Made by a program: the position numbers and the translations under genes. Under the pieces are notes generated by a model. That model saw only the letters and a program-made list of their open reading frames with translations. It was not told where the DNA came from and did not search any database. From the NCBI GenBank assembly GCA_027593035.1, contig JAQCJQ010000010.1, positions 1 through 38,771 of the forward strand: 38,771 nt of DNA, written 5' to 3'. Positions 10,801 to 20,138 of this stretch are shown here, one piece after another (within the stretch, counting starts at the first letter, position 1; each line of letters starts with the position of its first letter). This DNA is from Bacteroidota bacterium. Lineage in GTDB: Bacteria > Bacteroidota > Bacteroidia > Flavobacteriales_D > Sanyastnellaceae.

Positions 10801-11153
10801 CTCGATTGGGTTCGTCGTTTGGGATGGATGCCGCGCAGCGTGATGAGGTGATCGAGGCCGTTGAAGCGGTGTTGTTGCATGAGGAATGGAGCCGATTTTT
10901 TGAGACACCGTCGGATCAGCGGTTCACGGAAAGGCCCTTGCGATTGACATCCGGAGATGAGGGGCGTCCAGATCGCGTGGTGAAACTGGAAGACGGCTGG
11001 CACGTGTTGGACTACAAAACAGGGGCTCCCGAAAAAAAGCATCACGCCCAAGTGAACGCATACATGCAGGCCATTGCCGAAATGGAGCCGGCAGAAAAAG
11101 TCCATGGTTGGTTGCTGTACACGAGGGAGTTGAAGCTTGTTCGGGTCGATTGA
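7881..11153 (+). CDS. addA: AddA/RecB-like UvrD-family helicase-nuclease
   Basis: This 1090-residue superfamily 1 helicase has all expected motifs: Walker A ASAGSGKT (15-22), motif Ia TFTNKAAQEM (49-58), motif II DEFQDT (about 398), motif III GDGKQAIYRWR (about 430), motif IV NFRSGKAI, motif V around TPHKAKGLAFPVV and motif VI VTMTRPIERL. The C terminus adds a RecB-type PD-(D/E)XK nuclease with G-N-A-V-H, then R-P-D-R and L-D-Y-K-T-G (about 1043), then a Q-V-N-A-Y helix. It would unwind and resect broken DNA ends for recombination together with an AddB-type subunit, which is not in this window. The start is a GTG at 7881, divergent from the MbnP-like gene. The call between AddA and another RecB-like subunit rests on domain order and length only. 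Confidence 0.88.
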   Translation: MRTSQSTPEFLIVRASAGSGKTFRLVQEYLRCCLRTDDPTYFRKILAITFTNKAAQEMKDRVLREVQAVAEGEGVMFEKLQEVLEVAPEEMQRRAEQLGQSMLFRYEDFGVMTIDSFVNRLVRSFARDLEWDDAFQIQLDEDELIDQAVGRVLNRVGLPGEEALTSMMEGFVRQQVEEERNTMLRAQLIKFGKQVTREHMQPVLRALPPDEWPTKRFGAYRTEIAAHLKRLYAGPVEAAMKAQKAIQDAGLSDSDFSYGALPKWFEKILAGQGRKATLGDRLTRQFESDGFGKAKTSAATLQTLEGLAPVFLKVREAWEGVYDGEEGQKNKLLDHLQERVSLIGTLALIRDALEEVQVESNVRLLSSLNREIAELVRNNPAPYIFERLGNRYQHIFIDEFQDTSITQWHNLVQLFEHILSTQHMGMVVGDGKQAIYRWRNGNYEQLQALPDLIDDPGPVLLEAAESLKRNAKPLHLENNFRSGKAIVGWNNRLFRHVQGLLPPDLQSVYGAPDQVAMKSFNGAVHVASLVDKKVGDRERQRHEWVLQRILAHTGGQLVKVGDRMQFEAVESADHFNLSDLAVLMRKNRDGAALAQFLLDHGITPFTTESLHLGRHPAPRGVIALLRSILDPLNPVHVIDFLQCYTALHPEVDEAAWLWEHHEIESYVSADGQERERGKVRTEALLQKLVPTLQLEKRSAEPLVALVGHCFDVLGWSESHPAYAEGLLELAHEVSNHRRSGLPAFIATWDRSGYKRSIRVSGAQDAVQIMTPHKAKGLAFPVVIAPMVHDKIATFKDELPVLLDAKKYGLPAALLRDADLKNTELDSERQREIDRTLLDALNVAYVTMTRPIERLDVLLEFEAEGVHEEGPKSLPQLLLQSIEEEFSGQRSAEGTWNLGAADRKPQDEGAPDSALKTRETHLKSGGAIRAIVARPKGAWSEAMPGGALSQRTYGNAVHGLLAQVGELADWNSIQPRLGSSFGMDAAQRDEVIEAVEAVLLHEEWSRFFETPSDQRFTERPLRLTSGDEGRPDRVVKLEDGWHVLDYKTGAPEKKHHAQVNAYMQAIAEMEPAEKVHGWLLYTRELKLVRVD

Positions 11154-11239
11154 GCCCTTATTCGCTTCCATTGCCCAATTTGAGCGTGGGTGTGTAACTT
11201 GCTCCACGACTGAATATCAACTGCTGTAGCCACCTTTCC

Positions 11240-14200
11240 ATGGTTCGATTCTTCCTGACAATTTTTGCTTCTTGTTGCTTTGCATGCGCATTCGCACAAG
11301 GGGCTGACGCTTCTGCCAATCAAAATGCAGCGGTAACGACTCAAAAAGGACACATCATCCCCAAGACCCACGAGTCGGTGCTCATTGAATCACGGGCGGA
11401 TGCCTGCGCTCCGGCCACGGCTTTGCGTGATTTGGAATGGAACAATGTGCGCGCGTTGATTGAAAATGCGGGGGCGCTTTGGTATAACCGGGCCATCGAC
11501 AAAGGGGCGTTCATGGTGCCCAAAGAGGAAGGGGTTTCCGTTGTTTACGGAGGGGCTTTGTGGATGGGAGGAATCAGTCCTGACCAACAGTTGAAGCTAG
11601 CAGCTGTCCGGTATCGCAATACGGGCAATGACTTTTGGCCGGGACCGTTGACCAATACAGGTGGTGCAGAAGTGGATCCGGCCACGTGCGAGCAATATGA
11701 CAAGTTTGCGATCTCACAGCGTGCGGACGCCATGCGGCACCGCCAGTACTTCGATTGTCAAGCGGATCCGGAATGCGACATGGAGGAGCAATTCCCCAAT
11801 GGCTATAGCATCCCACCCTATTTCTTTGATTACCCGGCCCACGGAAACGTGAGTTTGAATCAGGACTTTTATCTATCTCCGTTTTTGGATTACGATGGGA
11901 ATGGATTTTACGAACCATCTGCTGGAGACTACCCGTGGTATGACTTCTTGCAAGAAATCGATTGCGAAGAGCGCCGGCGTGAAGACCCGGTTCCTTTGTA
12001 TGGCGACCAAACGTATTACTGGATTTTCAATGACAAGGGCAACATCCATACCGAATCACAGGGCGAGCCGATCGGTATGGAAATTCGAGCGCAAGCCTTC
12101 GCGTTCTCGACCAACGATGAGGTCAACAACATGCAGTTTTACAACTATGTGGTGATCAATCAAGGAACGCAAACGTTGACGGAGACGTATTTCGCTCAGT
12201 GGGTGGATTGCGATTTGGGAGGACACGTGGATGATTACGTCGGAGTCGATGTGCGCCGCGGTTTGGGATATGCATACAATGGGGACGCCTTTGACGAAGC
12301 AACGAGCTACTCCATTGGTTACGGAGAAAATCCACCGGCCATGGGCGTGGACTTTTTTGAAGGGCCGTATCAGGATTCTGACTCCATCGACAATCCCTTG
12401 ACCGATGTCTTTACGGATGCCATTGACTCGTTGGGCATTCCTTATTCGGGCATTGGCATCGGTTATGGTGATGGCATCAAGGACAATGAGCGTTATGGGA
12501 TGCGCAAGTTCATTTATTACAATTGGAACTTCGGAATCAACGGTCAACCCACCTTGGCGGCGCAGTATTACAATTACATGCGGGGCTATTGGAAGAATGG
12601 GCAGCGCATGGCTTATGGCGGTGATGGATTGACTCCAGCATCAGGGGCCAACTTGGAGATTCCGGCAGATTACATGTTCCCAGATGACACCGATCCTTAT
12701 TCGTGGGGAACGGGTGGCGTGAACGTGGAGCCATGGACCGAGGTCAGCGCCGGCAACCCTCAAGGTGACCGTCTGTTTTTGCAGTCGGCGGGACCGTTTA
12801 CATTGGAACCAGGCGACTACAACAACATCACGGTAGGCATGGTTTGGGCGCGCGCCACAGGAGGTGAGCCGTTTGAAAGTGTTGAGCTCTTGCGTTTGGC
12901 GGATGACAAAGCGCAAGCCTTGTTTGACAATTGCTTCGAAATCGTGTCGGGACCCGATGCGCCCGATTTGGCCATTCAAGAGTTGGAGAATGAGCTCATT
13001 CTATACATCACCAATGAAAATCCGATTTCCAATAATTACAAGGAGGAATACACGGCAATGGACCCTTCCATTCCAACGGAATTGGAAGACGGAACGGTCT
13101 TGAGCGATGACGAACGCAGCTACGTTTTTGAAGGCTACAAGGTGTACCAGCTTTCGGACAAAACCGTCAGTCCTTCTGATTTAGGTGACATCAACAAATC
13201 ACGGCTCATTGCACAGTGCGACGTTCAAAATGGTGTCAACCAAGTGATCAACTACACGTTTGATGCCGTGATGGCGACACCCGTTCCGACCCTAGAGGCG
13301 GATGGTACGGACGATGGTATTTTCCACAGCATGAGCATCACCACGGATGCCTTTGCCCAAGGCGACAACCGTCTGGTCAATCACAAGACGTATTACTTCA
13401 TGGTGCTGGCTTACGGGTACAACAACTACGAAGAGTACAACTCGGTCCTCGGTTCGGGTCAAGATGTGCAGTTCAAGGCTTCGCGAAAAGCGGCGGTCGG
13501 ATCCATTCGCTCTTACTCCGGCGTCCCTCACAGTCCCAACCCGGAATCGGGCGGAACGGTGCAGTATGCGGCTTACGGCTCGGGCGTAGAGATGACGCGT
13601 CATGAGGGCAAGGGCAATGGCACGACCAACTTGGACATCACCGAAGCTTCGGAGATGGACATCCTCGACAACAACATCGCTTCGACCGTTACCTACAAAG
13701 CGGGCCACGGTCCGGTGGAGGTGCGGGTAGTGGATCCATTGCGGGTTCCTTCTGCGGACTTTGAGTTGCGGGTTGCTGGCGACGATGCCGATCTCGAGGA
13801 TGCGGTGGATGCGTTCTGGACGCTCACCAACTTGACGATGCTCGAGGACAACGATCCGGACAACGACTACAAAGCGATTCACGAATCGTCTTCATCCATT
13901 GCGCTGCTCAACGAAGAGCTGTTGTTGGATTGGGGGCTGTCGGTCACCGTTCACCAGTATGCGTATCCGGAAGAGGGCAAGTTCACCGAACCGGTGCACG
14001 CGTCCATCTCCTTTGACAACCCGGCACAGCCTTGGTTGTTGGGCATTCCGGATCGCGAAGGCTTCAGCGAACTCAACTGGATCCGTGCTGGAAACCAAGA
14101 GGGCGCAGACGATGTTCCTTCGGAAGTCATCTTCAATGATTTGAAGACGGGCAATCCCCTCGACGAAGACGAGGTCTACGAGGGCATTTTAGGCGGTACG

Positions 14201-15445
14201 TGGGCTCCTTATTGTTTGGTGAGCTACACCGGCGATGTCGAGCTTCCAACAGGTGAGGTGGTGAGCATTCCAGCCATCGCTCCAACCATTGATGGCCTTG
14301 AAGGCGATCTGAGTCCTTTCTCAGGCATCAGCGGCTTGAACAACGTCGACGTGGTGTTGACCAGCGACAAAGACAAGTGGACGCGTTGTCCGGTTTTGGA
14401 GATGCAGGCGGTTCCTGAACTCGCTCAATCGACAGACGGTTCTGATGCCGATAAGCTCAGCTTGCGACGCCACCCATCGGTGGACAAGAACGGGCGCTAC
14501 AACGGACAGAACGGTTACAACAGCGGTGAAGCCAACCCCAACGGAAGTCAATCCATGGGCATGGGCTGGTTCCCGGGTTATGCCATTGACGTTTCCACGG
14601 GAGAGCGCCTCAACATGGCCTTTGGCGAGGACTCGTGGTTGTCAGCAGACAACGGCAACGACATGTTGTGGAACCCATCACCGAACATCAACGGTGGAGT
14701 GGGCGGTGGATTTGGTGGCGGCGGTGCAACGTATGCCGGCGGACAGCACTGGATCTATGTCTTCAAGAACTCGCAATACGAAGAGGGATCGGAGAACCGC
14801 ATGCCAGCGTATGATGGCGGCAACTACCTCCATGAGAACTTGGAAGCCAACGCATCGACCACCACGGTTCGCCGGGTGTTCCGTGCTTGTACTTGGGTTG
14901 GTTCTTCGCTCTTAAACGAAGACTACGCCATGCTTTCTCCCGAAGACGGCTTGATTCCTAACGACGTGCGCATCCGATTGCGTGTGGCCAAGGCGTACGA
15001 GAAGTACAGCCCCACCAACATCGATGCAGAGAACTACGAAGGCGCAACCAACTTCTGGAACCCGCTCTACACCTTCTCTACGGCCAATGTCGCCACGGAC
15101 TTGGGCAACGCTGTAGCATTGAGCGAAGCGCTCGATCAGATCAACGTGGTGCCGAATCCGTACTACGCTTTCAGCGCCTACGAAACGAGCAAGCTCGACA
15201 ACCGCATCAAGATCACCAACCTGCCGGAAGTCTGTACCATCAGCATCTTCAATCTACAGGGCGTTCTGGTGCGGCAGTTCTCCAAAGCCGATCCATTGAC
15301 TTCTCTGGATTGGGATTTGAAAAACGAGAAGAACGTTCCCATCGCTGGGGGCATCTACATCATCCACGTCGACGTACCGGGTATTGGTGAGCGAACCCTC
15401 AAGTGGTTCGGTATCATGCGGCCAACTGACCTGGATAATTTCTGA
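11240..15445 (+). CDS. Large T9SS-exported protein with C-terminal sorting domain, function unknown
   Basis: The 1401-residue protein begins with a signal peptide (MVRFFLTIFASCCFACAFAQ). The C terminus has the typical type A T9SS sorting layout: V-V-P-N-P-Y-Y-A, then R-I-K-I-T-N-L-P, S-I-F-N-L-Q-G-V-L-V-R-Q-F, and G-G-I-Y-I-I-H-V close to the end, with a short tail after it. The middle is rich in Asp, Asn, Gly and Tyr with no catalytic motif that I recognise, and a Gly-rich run lies near residues 1150-1165. It is expected to pass the outer membrane by T9SS and be surface-attached or released. The gene has 86 nt in front of it, containing TTG (11171) and a poor -7-like TAACTTGC (11195-11202). 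The small cupin gene follows 18 nt after its stop. Confidence 0.88.
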   Translation: MVRFFLTIFASCCFACAFAQGADASANQNAAVTTQKGHIIPKTHESVLIESRADACAPATALRDLEWNNVRALIENAGALWYNRAIDKGAFMVPKEEGVSVVYGGALWMGGISPDQQLKLAAVRYRNTGNDFWPGPLTNTGGAEVDPATCEQYDKFAISQRADAMRHRQYFDCQADPECDMEEQFPNGYSIPPYFFDYPAHGNVSLNQDFYLSPFLDYDGNGFYEPSAGDYPWYDFLQEIDCEERRREDPVPLYGDQTYYWIFNDKGNIHTESQGEPIGMEIRAQAFAFSTNDEVNNMQFYNYVVINQGTQTLTETYFAQWVDCDLGGHVDDYVGVDVRRGLGYAYNGDAFDEATSYSIGYGENPPAMGVDFFEGPYQDSDSIDNPLTDVFTDAIDSLGIPYSGIGIGYGDGIKDNERYGMRKFIYYNWNFGINGQPTLAAQYYNYMRGYWKNGQRMAYGGDGLTPASGANLEIPADYMFPDDTDPYSWGTGGVNVEPWTEVSAGNPQGDRLFLQSAGPFTLEPGDYNNITVGMVWARATGGEPFESVELLRLADDKAQALFDNCFEIVSGPDAPDLAIQELENELILYITNENPISNNYKEEYTAMDPSIPTELEDGTVLSDDERSYVFEGYKVYQLSDKTVSPSDLGDINKSRLIAQCDVQNGVNQVINYTFDAVMATPVPTLEADGTDDGIFHSMSITTDAFAQGDNRLVNHKTYYFMVLAYGYNNYEEYNSVLGSGQDVQFKASRKAAVGSIRSYSGVPHSPNPESGGTVQYAAYGSGVEMTRHEGKGNGTTNLDITEASEMDILDNNIASTVTYKAGHGPVEVRVVDPLRVPSADFELRVAGDDADLEDAVDAFWTLTNLTMLEDNDPDNDYKAIHESSSSIALLNEELLLDWGLSVTVHQYAYPEEGKFTEPVHASISFDNPAQPWLLGIPDREGFSELNWIRAGNQEGADDVPSEVIFNDLKTGNPLDEDEVYEGILGGTWAPYCLVSYTGDVELPTGEVVSIPAIAPTIDGLEGDLSPFSGISGLNNVDVVLTSDKDKWTRCPVLEMQAVPELAQSTDGSDADKLSLRRHPSVDKNGRYNGQNGYNSGEANPNGSQSMGMGWFPGYAIDVSTGERLNMAFGEDSWLSADNGNDMLWNPSPNINGGVGGGFGGGGATYAGGQHWIYVFKNSQYEEGSENRMPAYDGGNYLHENLEANASTTTVRRVFRACTWVGSSLLNEDYAMLSPEDGLIPNDVRIRLRVAKAYEKYSPTNIDAENYEGATNFWNPLYTFSTANVATDLGNAVALSEALDQINVVPNPYYAFSAYETSKLDNRIKITNLPEVCTISIFNLQGVLVRQFSKADPLTSLDWDLKNEKNVPIAGGIYIIHVDVPGIGERTLKWFGIMRPTDLDNF

Positions 15446-15463
15446 TTTGACCTTGAAATCGCC

Positions 15464-15763
15464 ATGACCCGGAATCCGATTTCGCATCGCACAACCTCGT
15501 TTGGCTACTTGGAATTGTTGGTTGAACAGGGAGGGAAACCTTTGGTGGAATTCTTGCGTTTTGATCGCAGCGGACGCAATCACCACCATGATGAGTGGGA
15601 GTGTTGTCGTGTGGTGAACGGAGGGGGCATCATCCAAGTTGGGTTGGAGCGAATTCAGGTGAAGAAGGACAGTGTTTGCCGAATTCCACCGAACACGGAT
15701 CATTGGATGGAGCCGGATGGAATGATGGAGGTGCTATTGACTTATCTGCCAAAGGACGTTTGA
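15464..15763 (+). CDS. Small single-domain cupin protein
   Basis: The 99-residue soluble protein has the cupin beta-barrel pattern. Motif 1 is seen as G-R-N-H-H-H-D-E-W-E (H40-H42, E45), followed by V-N-G-G-G-I-I-Q-V-G, and motif 2 as I-P-P-N-T-D-H-W (H80). These His and Glu residues would bind one metal ion. Such minimal cupins can be sugar- or ligand-binding regulators or small dioxygenase-like enzymes; nothing here decides which. It starts 18 nt after the large T9SS protein and is probably co-transcribed with it. Confidence 0.8.
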   Translation: MTRNPISHRTTSFGYLELLVEQGGKPLVEFLRFDRSGRNHHHDEWECCRVVNGGGIIQVGLERIQVKKDSVCRIPPNTDHWMEPDGMMEVLLTYLPKDV

Positions 15764-15834
15764 ATCTTTTAGCGGCGGGCCCTCGTTCTCGGACTTCTTG
15801 AGCGAAATTTGTTCCCATATATTCTCAGCATCCT

Positions 15835-16977
15835 ATGCATCCAATTCTGAAGAGTGCTTTGCGCTTTGCGTTAGGCGCCGTCATCCTTGTCGTGGGGATC
15901 GTGGTCATGAAAGGTTTGATTTCTCTCAAGGAAGAATTGCCTGTTTCCGATCGACCGACCCCGGCTCGAGCGGTCCGCGTTTTGCCTGTTGAAATTGGAG
16001 CACGCGTGCCACTCACTCCGGTCGAAGGGCGGGTCGAAGCACGTGACCGCGCCGATATTATGGCGGAAGTGACCGGGACGTTGCAAATGGGGGGAAAGGA
16101 GTTTCGTGAGGGAACGGTGTTTCAACAAGGAGAAACGATGATGCAATTGGATGACCGGGAAGTCCGATTGAATTTGATTTCACAGCGCAGTCAATTCTTG
16201 CAGTTGTTGTCCGGTCAATTGGCTGATTTACACGCGGATTTCCCAGAAAGCGGAGCGGCATGGTCGGCCTTTTCGGATTCAGTGGATGTGGAGGGCGTGC
16301 TGCCCACTTTACCGATGGCGTTGTCGGACCGAGAGCGTTTGTTTGTGGCGAATCGGGGCATTTTGAGCAGTTATCATGCCATTCGTGCTGCAGAAGAACG
16401 CCTGTCCAAGTACACCATTCGTGCTCCCTTTGATGGGATTGTTGCAGCCACGACGGTGCAGCCGGGCGGATTGGTTCGCGCGGGTCAATTGGCGGGCTCC
16501 TTGATTGGACAAGGCGAATTTGAGGTCAAGACAGCGCTCCATTCCCGCTACTTATCGACGGTACAACGCGGCGATACCGTCTTGTTTCAGAACGAAATGG
16601 GCCAGACCATCGGAACAGCGAAAGTGCATCGAATTTCAGGGATGGTGGATCCATCCACACAAACAGCGGCGGTGTATTGTCGCACATTCTCGTCGACAGT
16701 TGCCAGCTCCAACCTTCGTGACGGACAGTTTGTTTCGGGGGTGATTCGTAGCAAAGCCCTCGCCGATGTGGCGGTGGTTCCCAATGCTTGGGTCATTCCG
16801 GGACAAAAGATTTTCACCGTTGAGGATGACCGGCTAGTCGCCAAGTCTGTTGACGTCGTGTTCCGTTCACGGACCGAGTCGATGATTCAGGGATTGGGCT
16901 CAGAGGATTGGCTCTTAGGGGAGATTTTGACGACCGCTTTTGAGGGCATGCCCGTTGCACCACAATCGGCGGAATGA
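15835..16977 (+). CDS. RND efflux periplasmic adaptor (membrane fusion protein)
   Basis: The 380-residue protein has one N-terminal membrane segment (about residues 5-27). The HlyD-like adaptor core follows: a first lipoyl half-motif around V-E-G-R-V-E-A-R-D-R-A-D-I, a short helical hairpin, the second half Y-T-I-R-A-P-F-D-G-I-V-A-A-T-T-V-Q-P-G-G, then beta-barrel and membrane-proximal domains. It would link the inner-membrane pump with the outer-membrane channel. Its stop overlaps the pump start by 4 nt (ATGA), so the three genes form one operon. The substrate cannot be told from sequence. Confidence 0.93.
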   Translation: MHPILKSALRFALGAVILVVGIVVMKGLISLKEELPVSDRPTPARAVRVLPVEIGARVPLTPVEGRVEARDRADIMAEVTGTLQMGGKEFREGTVFQQGETMMQLDDREVRLNLISQRSQFLQLLSGQLADLHADFPESGAAWSAFSDSVDVEGVLPTLPMALSDRERLFVANRGILSSYHAIRAAEERLSKYTIRAPFDGIVAATTVQPGGLVRAGQLAGSLIGQGEFEVKTALHSRYLSTVQRGDTVLFQNEMGQTIGTAKVHRISGMVDPSTQTAAVYCRTFSSTVASSNLRDGQFVSGVIRSKALADVAVVPNAWVIPGQKIFTVEDDRLVAKSVDVVFRSRTESMIQGLGSEDWLLGEILTTAFEGMPVAPQSAE

Positions 16978-19900
16978 TGCGGGGATTGATCCAATACTTC
17001 GTCCGTTACAACTTGACCGGCGACTTGCTGATGATTGCCATCTTGGCCGGGGGATTCATCGGTTTGACCAACACGCGTTCCAACTTCTTCCCGGAAACGG
17101 ATTCCAAGACCATCCAGGTTCAAGTGGTCTACCCCGGTGCTTCACCAGAGGAGGTGGAGGAAGGCATCATCGCCAAGATTGAGGAAAACCTGAAGGGCAT
17201 TGCGGGCATTGACCAAGTCAAATCAGTTTGCAACGAGAATGCCGGCAACATCACCATCGCGGTCATCTCTGCTGATCGAACCGATGAAGTGCTTCAGAAT
17301 GTCAAGAACGCCGTTGACCGGATTCCGAGTTTTCCTGTCGGCATGGAACCGCCGATTGTGTTCAAACAGGACGCCGTGGGCGTTGCGATTTCCTTCGCGG
17401 TGGTCGGGGTGGATGACCTGAAGATATTGAAGGAAGAGGCGCGCAGAATTGAACGCGAGTTGCGCAATGTTGAAGGCATTTCCCAGGTGCAGTTGAGCGG
17501 TTTTCCGAGCGAAGAGATTGAGATTCGCTTGCGGCAAGATCGCCTGAGCGAAATGAACCTTTCCATCCAGGAAGTGGCGGCAGCCGTGCGGAGTTCCAAT
17601 CTGGAAACTACGGGAGGTCGCCTCAAACTCAGCGATGAGGAGATGATCATCCGAGGTCGATACCGCACGTATGAGGCGCAGGGTCTTGAGGACATTGTCG
17701 TTCGGGCGGACCGGGATGGCCGCGTGGTGCGGCTCCGTGATGTCGCGATCATCGAAAATCGATGGGCGGAAAACGACCCGTCTCGAAATTGGTTCAATGG
17801 TGAGCCCGCAGCTGTGATCACTGTCAACAATCTCAATTCGGAATCCATTCTGGACATCGCTGAAGATGTGCGGACGTACATCGCGGCTTACAACCGCCGT
17901 GGTGATGCAACCCGTTTGGAGGTCATTCGGGATTCAAGTACGGTATTGAATCAGCGGATCAACCTGCTAGTCAACAACGGTGTCATTGGTTTCTTTTTGG
18001 TTCTCTTATTCTTGGCCTTGTTCCTCAATGTCCGGGTCGCTTTTTGGGTGGCATTGGCCATTCCGGTGTCCTTCATGGGCATGTTTTTGGTCGCCGCTCA
18101 TTTGGGCGTGACCATCAACGTGATTTCTTTGTTTGGAATGATTTTAGTCATTGGCATCCTAGTGGATGATGGCATCGTCATAGCCGAAAACATCTACCAG
18201 CATTATGAGCGCGGCGAGAGCCGATTGGACGCGACGATCAACGGTACCTTGGAAGTATTGCCCGCTGTTTTCGCAGCCATCATCACGACGATCGTAGCCT
18301 TTTCATCCTTCTTTTTCATCGAAGGCCAATTGGGCGATTTCTTCCGGGACATGGCGAAAGTCATCATCTTGACGTTGGTGTTTTCATTGGTCGAAGGGGC
18401 CTTGATCTTACCGGCGCACATCGGCCACTCCAAGGCGTTGAGACGGGATTTCAAGCCCAATCGGTTGGAACGTTTCATGCGGGATTTGATGAACGGATTG
18501 CGCGATCGTTTCTACGCTCCGGTGCTCCGATTTGCCTTGCGCCAACCGTGGGTGATGTTCTGCATCATCTTTACCGTTTTCTTGATTTCGGTCCCGGGCT
18601 TGATCGGCTCGGGTTTGGTGAAGACCACATTCTTCCCCTTCATTGAAGGAGACAACCTGACCATCAACTTGACCATGCAGTCGGGAACCCGAGACCACCT
18701 GACCAAGGCGCAATTGGATCACATTGAAACGGTCATTTGGGAGGTCAACGAGGAGCTTTCTGAACAACGAGACGACTCATTGCAAATGGTGGTGGCTGTG
18801 GACAAACGGATTGGACCGTCCATGCACAATGGATTGATCAATGTGCAGTTGCTGGACGGAGAACGCCGCAACATGAAGAGCACGGATGTTTCGTCCATGA
18901 TTCGGGACCGTGTCGGTCCCATAGTTGGTTCGGAAAACCTCAGCTTCGCTGCCTTTTCGCCTTTCGGTCGACCGGTGTCAGTTTCTTTGTTGGGCAACAA
19001 CATTGACGAACTCGTTGCGGCCACAGTCGAGCTGAAAGCGGCGATGCTCCAGCGGGAAGACCTCAAAGACGTGACTGACAACAACCAGAAGGGAATGCAA
19101 GAGGTGGAAGTCTTGCTCAAGCCAATGGCCTATCAGCTCGGTTTCACCCGCCAAGAGATCATGTCCCAAGTGCGTCAGGGATTCTTCGGTTCCGAGGTGC
19201 AGCGGTTGCAGCGCGGACGGGATGAAGTGCGGGTATGGGTGCGGTTGGATGAAGCAGATCGCGCCTCACTGGGAGACCTTCAGAATTTCAGAATTCGAGC
19301 CTTGGATGGTTCACGGATTCCTTTGAATGAATTGGCGGACGTCGTCGTCGGTCGTGGCATCACCGCCATCAATCGACTCTATGGTCAACGGGAAGTCCAA
19401 GTGTCCGCAGATTTGGCGGGACCTTGGGTGAGCGCGACGGATGCGAATGCCGCCATCAAAGAGGATGTGCTCCCGCAGATCTTGGCGCGCTATCCTTCGG
19501 TGACTCCGAGTTACGAAGGGCAAAATCGTGAAGTGGCCAAATCGCAATCGAGTATCGGTGGGGTCATGCCATTGATTTTTGCTTTGATGTTGTTCATCAT
19601 CATCTTGGCCTTCCGTTCTCCTTTGCAGGGTTTGGCGGTGTTTGGTTTGATCCCCTTTGGCTTCATTGGTGTCAGTTTGGGACACTGGATCCTGGGCGCT
19701 CAAATCAGTTTGTTTTCCATTTTGGGCATGATCGCGTTGATCGGAATTCTAGTGAATGATGCCCTTGTTTTCGTGGCCTCCTACAATGTGAATCTCAAGA
19801 AGGGCTTGCTGGTGAAAGAAGCCATCTGGGAGGCCGGCATGAGCCGATTCCGGCCCATTATCTTGACCTCGGTGACGACTGTGGCCGGCTTGGCCCCCTT

Positions 19901-20138
19901 GATGCTGAACAAGAGTTTTCAGGCGCAATTTTTGATCCCCATGGCCATTTCAGTGGCCTTTGGACTGCTGTTCATCACGGTCATTATTTTGGTGCTATTG
20001 CCCATCTATTTGCAATGGATCAATCCGTTCCACCGCACCTGGGTGTGGGTCAAGAAAGGTGATTGGCCAGGAGTTGAAGCCGCAGAACCCGCTATTCGTG
20101 AAGAACTTGCCTTGGACACTGAAATCGAGAAGTCATGA
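16974..20138 (+). CDS. RND-family efflux pump, inner-membrane permease (AcrB/HAE-type)
   Basis: At 1054 residues this is the normal length for a heavy hydrophobe/amphiphile RND pump. The N terminus has the first membrane helix followed by F-F-P-E-T-D and V-Y-P-G-A-S-P-E-E-V, typical of the porter domain. The fourth-helix motif I-L-V-D-D-G-I-V-I-A-E-N (about 394-405) carries the two Asp residues of the proton relay. The second half repeats the layout with six more helices (G-M-I-A-L-I-G-I-L-V-N-D-A-L-V near 920). It works as a trimer, driven by proton influx, with the flanking adaptor and channel. Substrate is unknown; antibiotics, lipids or metabolites are all possible. Confidence 0.96.
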   Translation: MMRGLIQYFVRYNLTGDLLMIAILAGGFIGLTNTRSNFFPETDSKTIQVQVVYPGASPEEVEEGIIAKIEENLKGIAGIDQVKSVCNENAGNITIAVISADRTDEVLQNVKNAVDRIPSFPVGMEPPIVFKQDAVGVAISFAVVGVDDLKILKEEARRIERELRNVEGISQVQLSGFPSEEIEIRLRQDRLSEMNLSIQEVAAAVRSSNLETTGGRLKLSDEEMIIRGRYRTYEAQGLEDIVVRADRDGRVVRLRDVAIIENRWAENDPSRNWFNGEPAAVITVNNLNSESILDIAEDVRTYIAAYNRRGDATRLEVIRDSSTVLNQRINLLVNNGVIGFFLVLLFLALFLNVRVAFWVALAIPVSFMGMFLVAAHLGVTINVISLFGMILVIGILVDDGIVIAENIYQHYERGESRLDATINGTLEVLPAVFAAIITTIVAFSSFFFIEGQLGDFFRDMAKVIILTLVFSLVEGALILPAHIGHSKALRRDFKPNRLERFMRDLMNGLRDRFYAPVLRFALRQPWVMFCIIFTVFLISVPGLIGSGLVKTTFFPFIEGDNLTINLTMQSGTRDHLTKAQLDHIETVIWEVNEELSEQRDDSLQMVVAVDKRIGPSMHNGLINVQLLDGERRNMKSTDVSSMIRDRVGPIVGSENLSFAAFSPFGRPVSVSLLGNNIDELVAATVELKAAMLQREDLKDVTDNNQKGMQEVEVLLKPMAYQLGFTRQEIMSQVRQGFFGSEVQRLQRGRDEVRVWVRLDEADRASLGDLQNFRIRALDGSRIPLNELADVVVGRGITAINRLYGQREVQVSADLAGPWVSATDANAAIKEDVLPQILARYPSVTPSYEGQNREVAKSQSSIGGVMPLIFALMLFIIILAFRSPLQGLAVFGLIPFGFIGVSLGHWILGAQISLFSILGMIALIGILVNDALVFVASYNVNLKKGLLVKEAIWEAGMSRFRPIILTSVTTVAGLAPLMLNKSFQAQFLIPMAISVAFGLLFITVIILVLLPIYLQWINPFHRTWVWVKKGDWPGVEAAEPAIREELALDTEIEKS

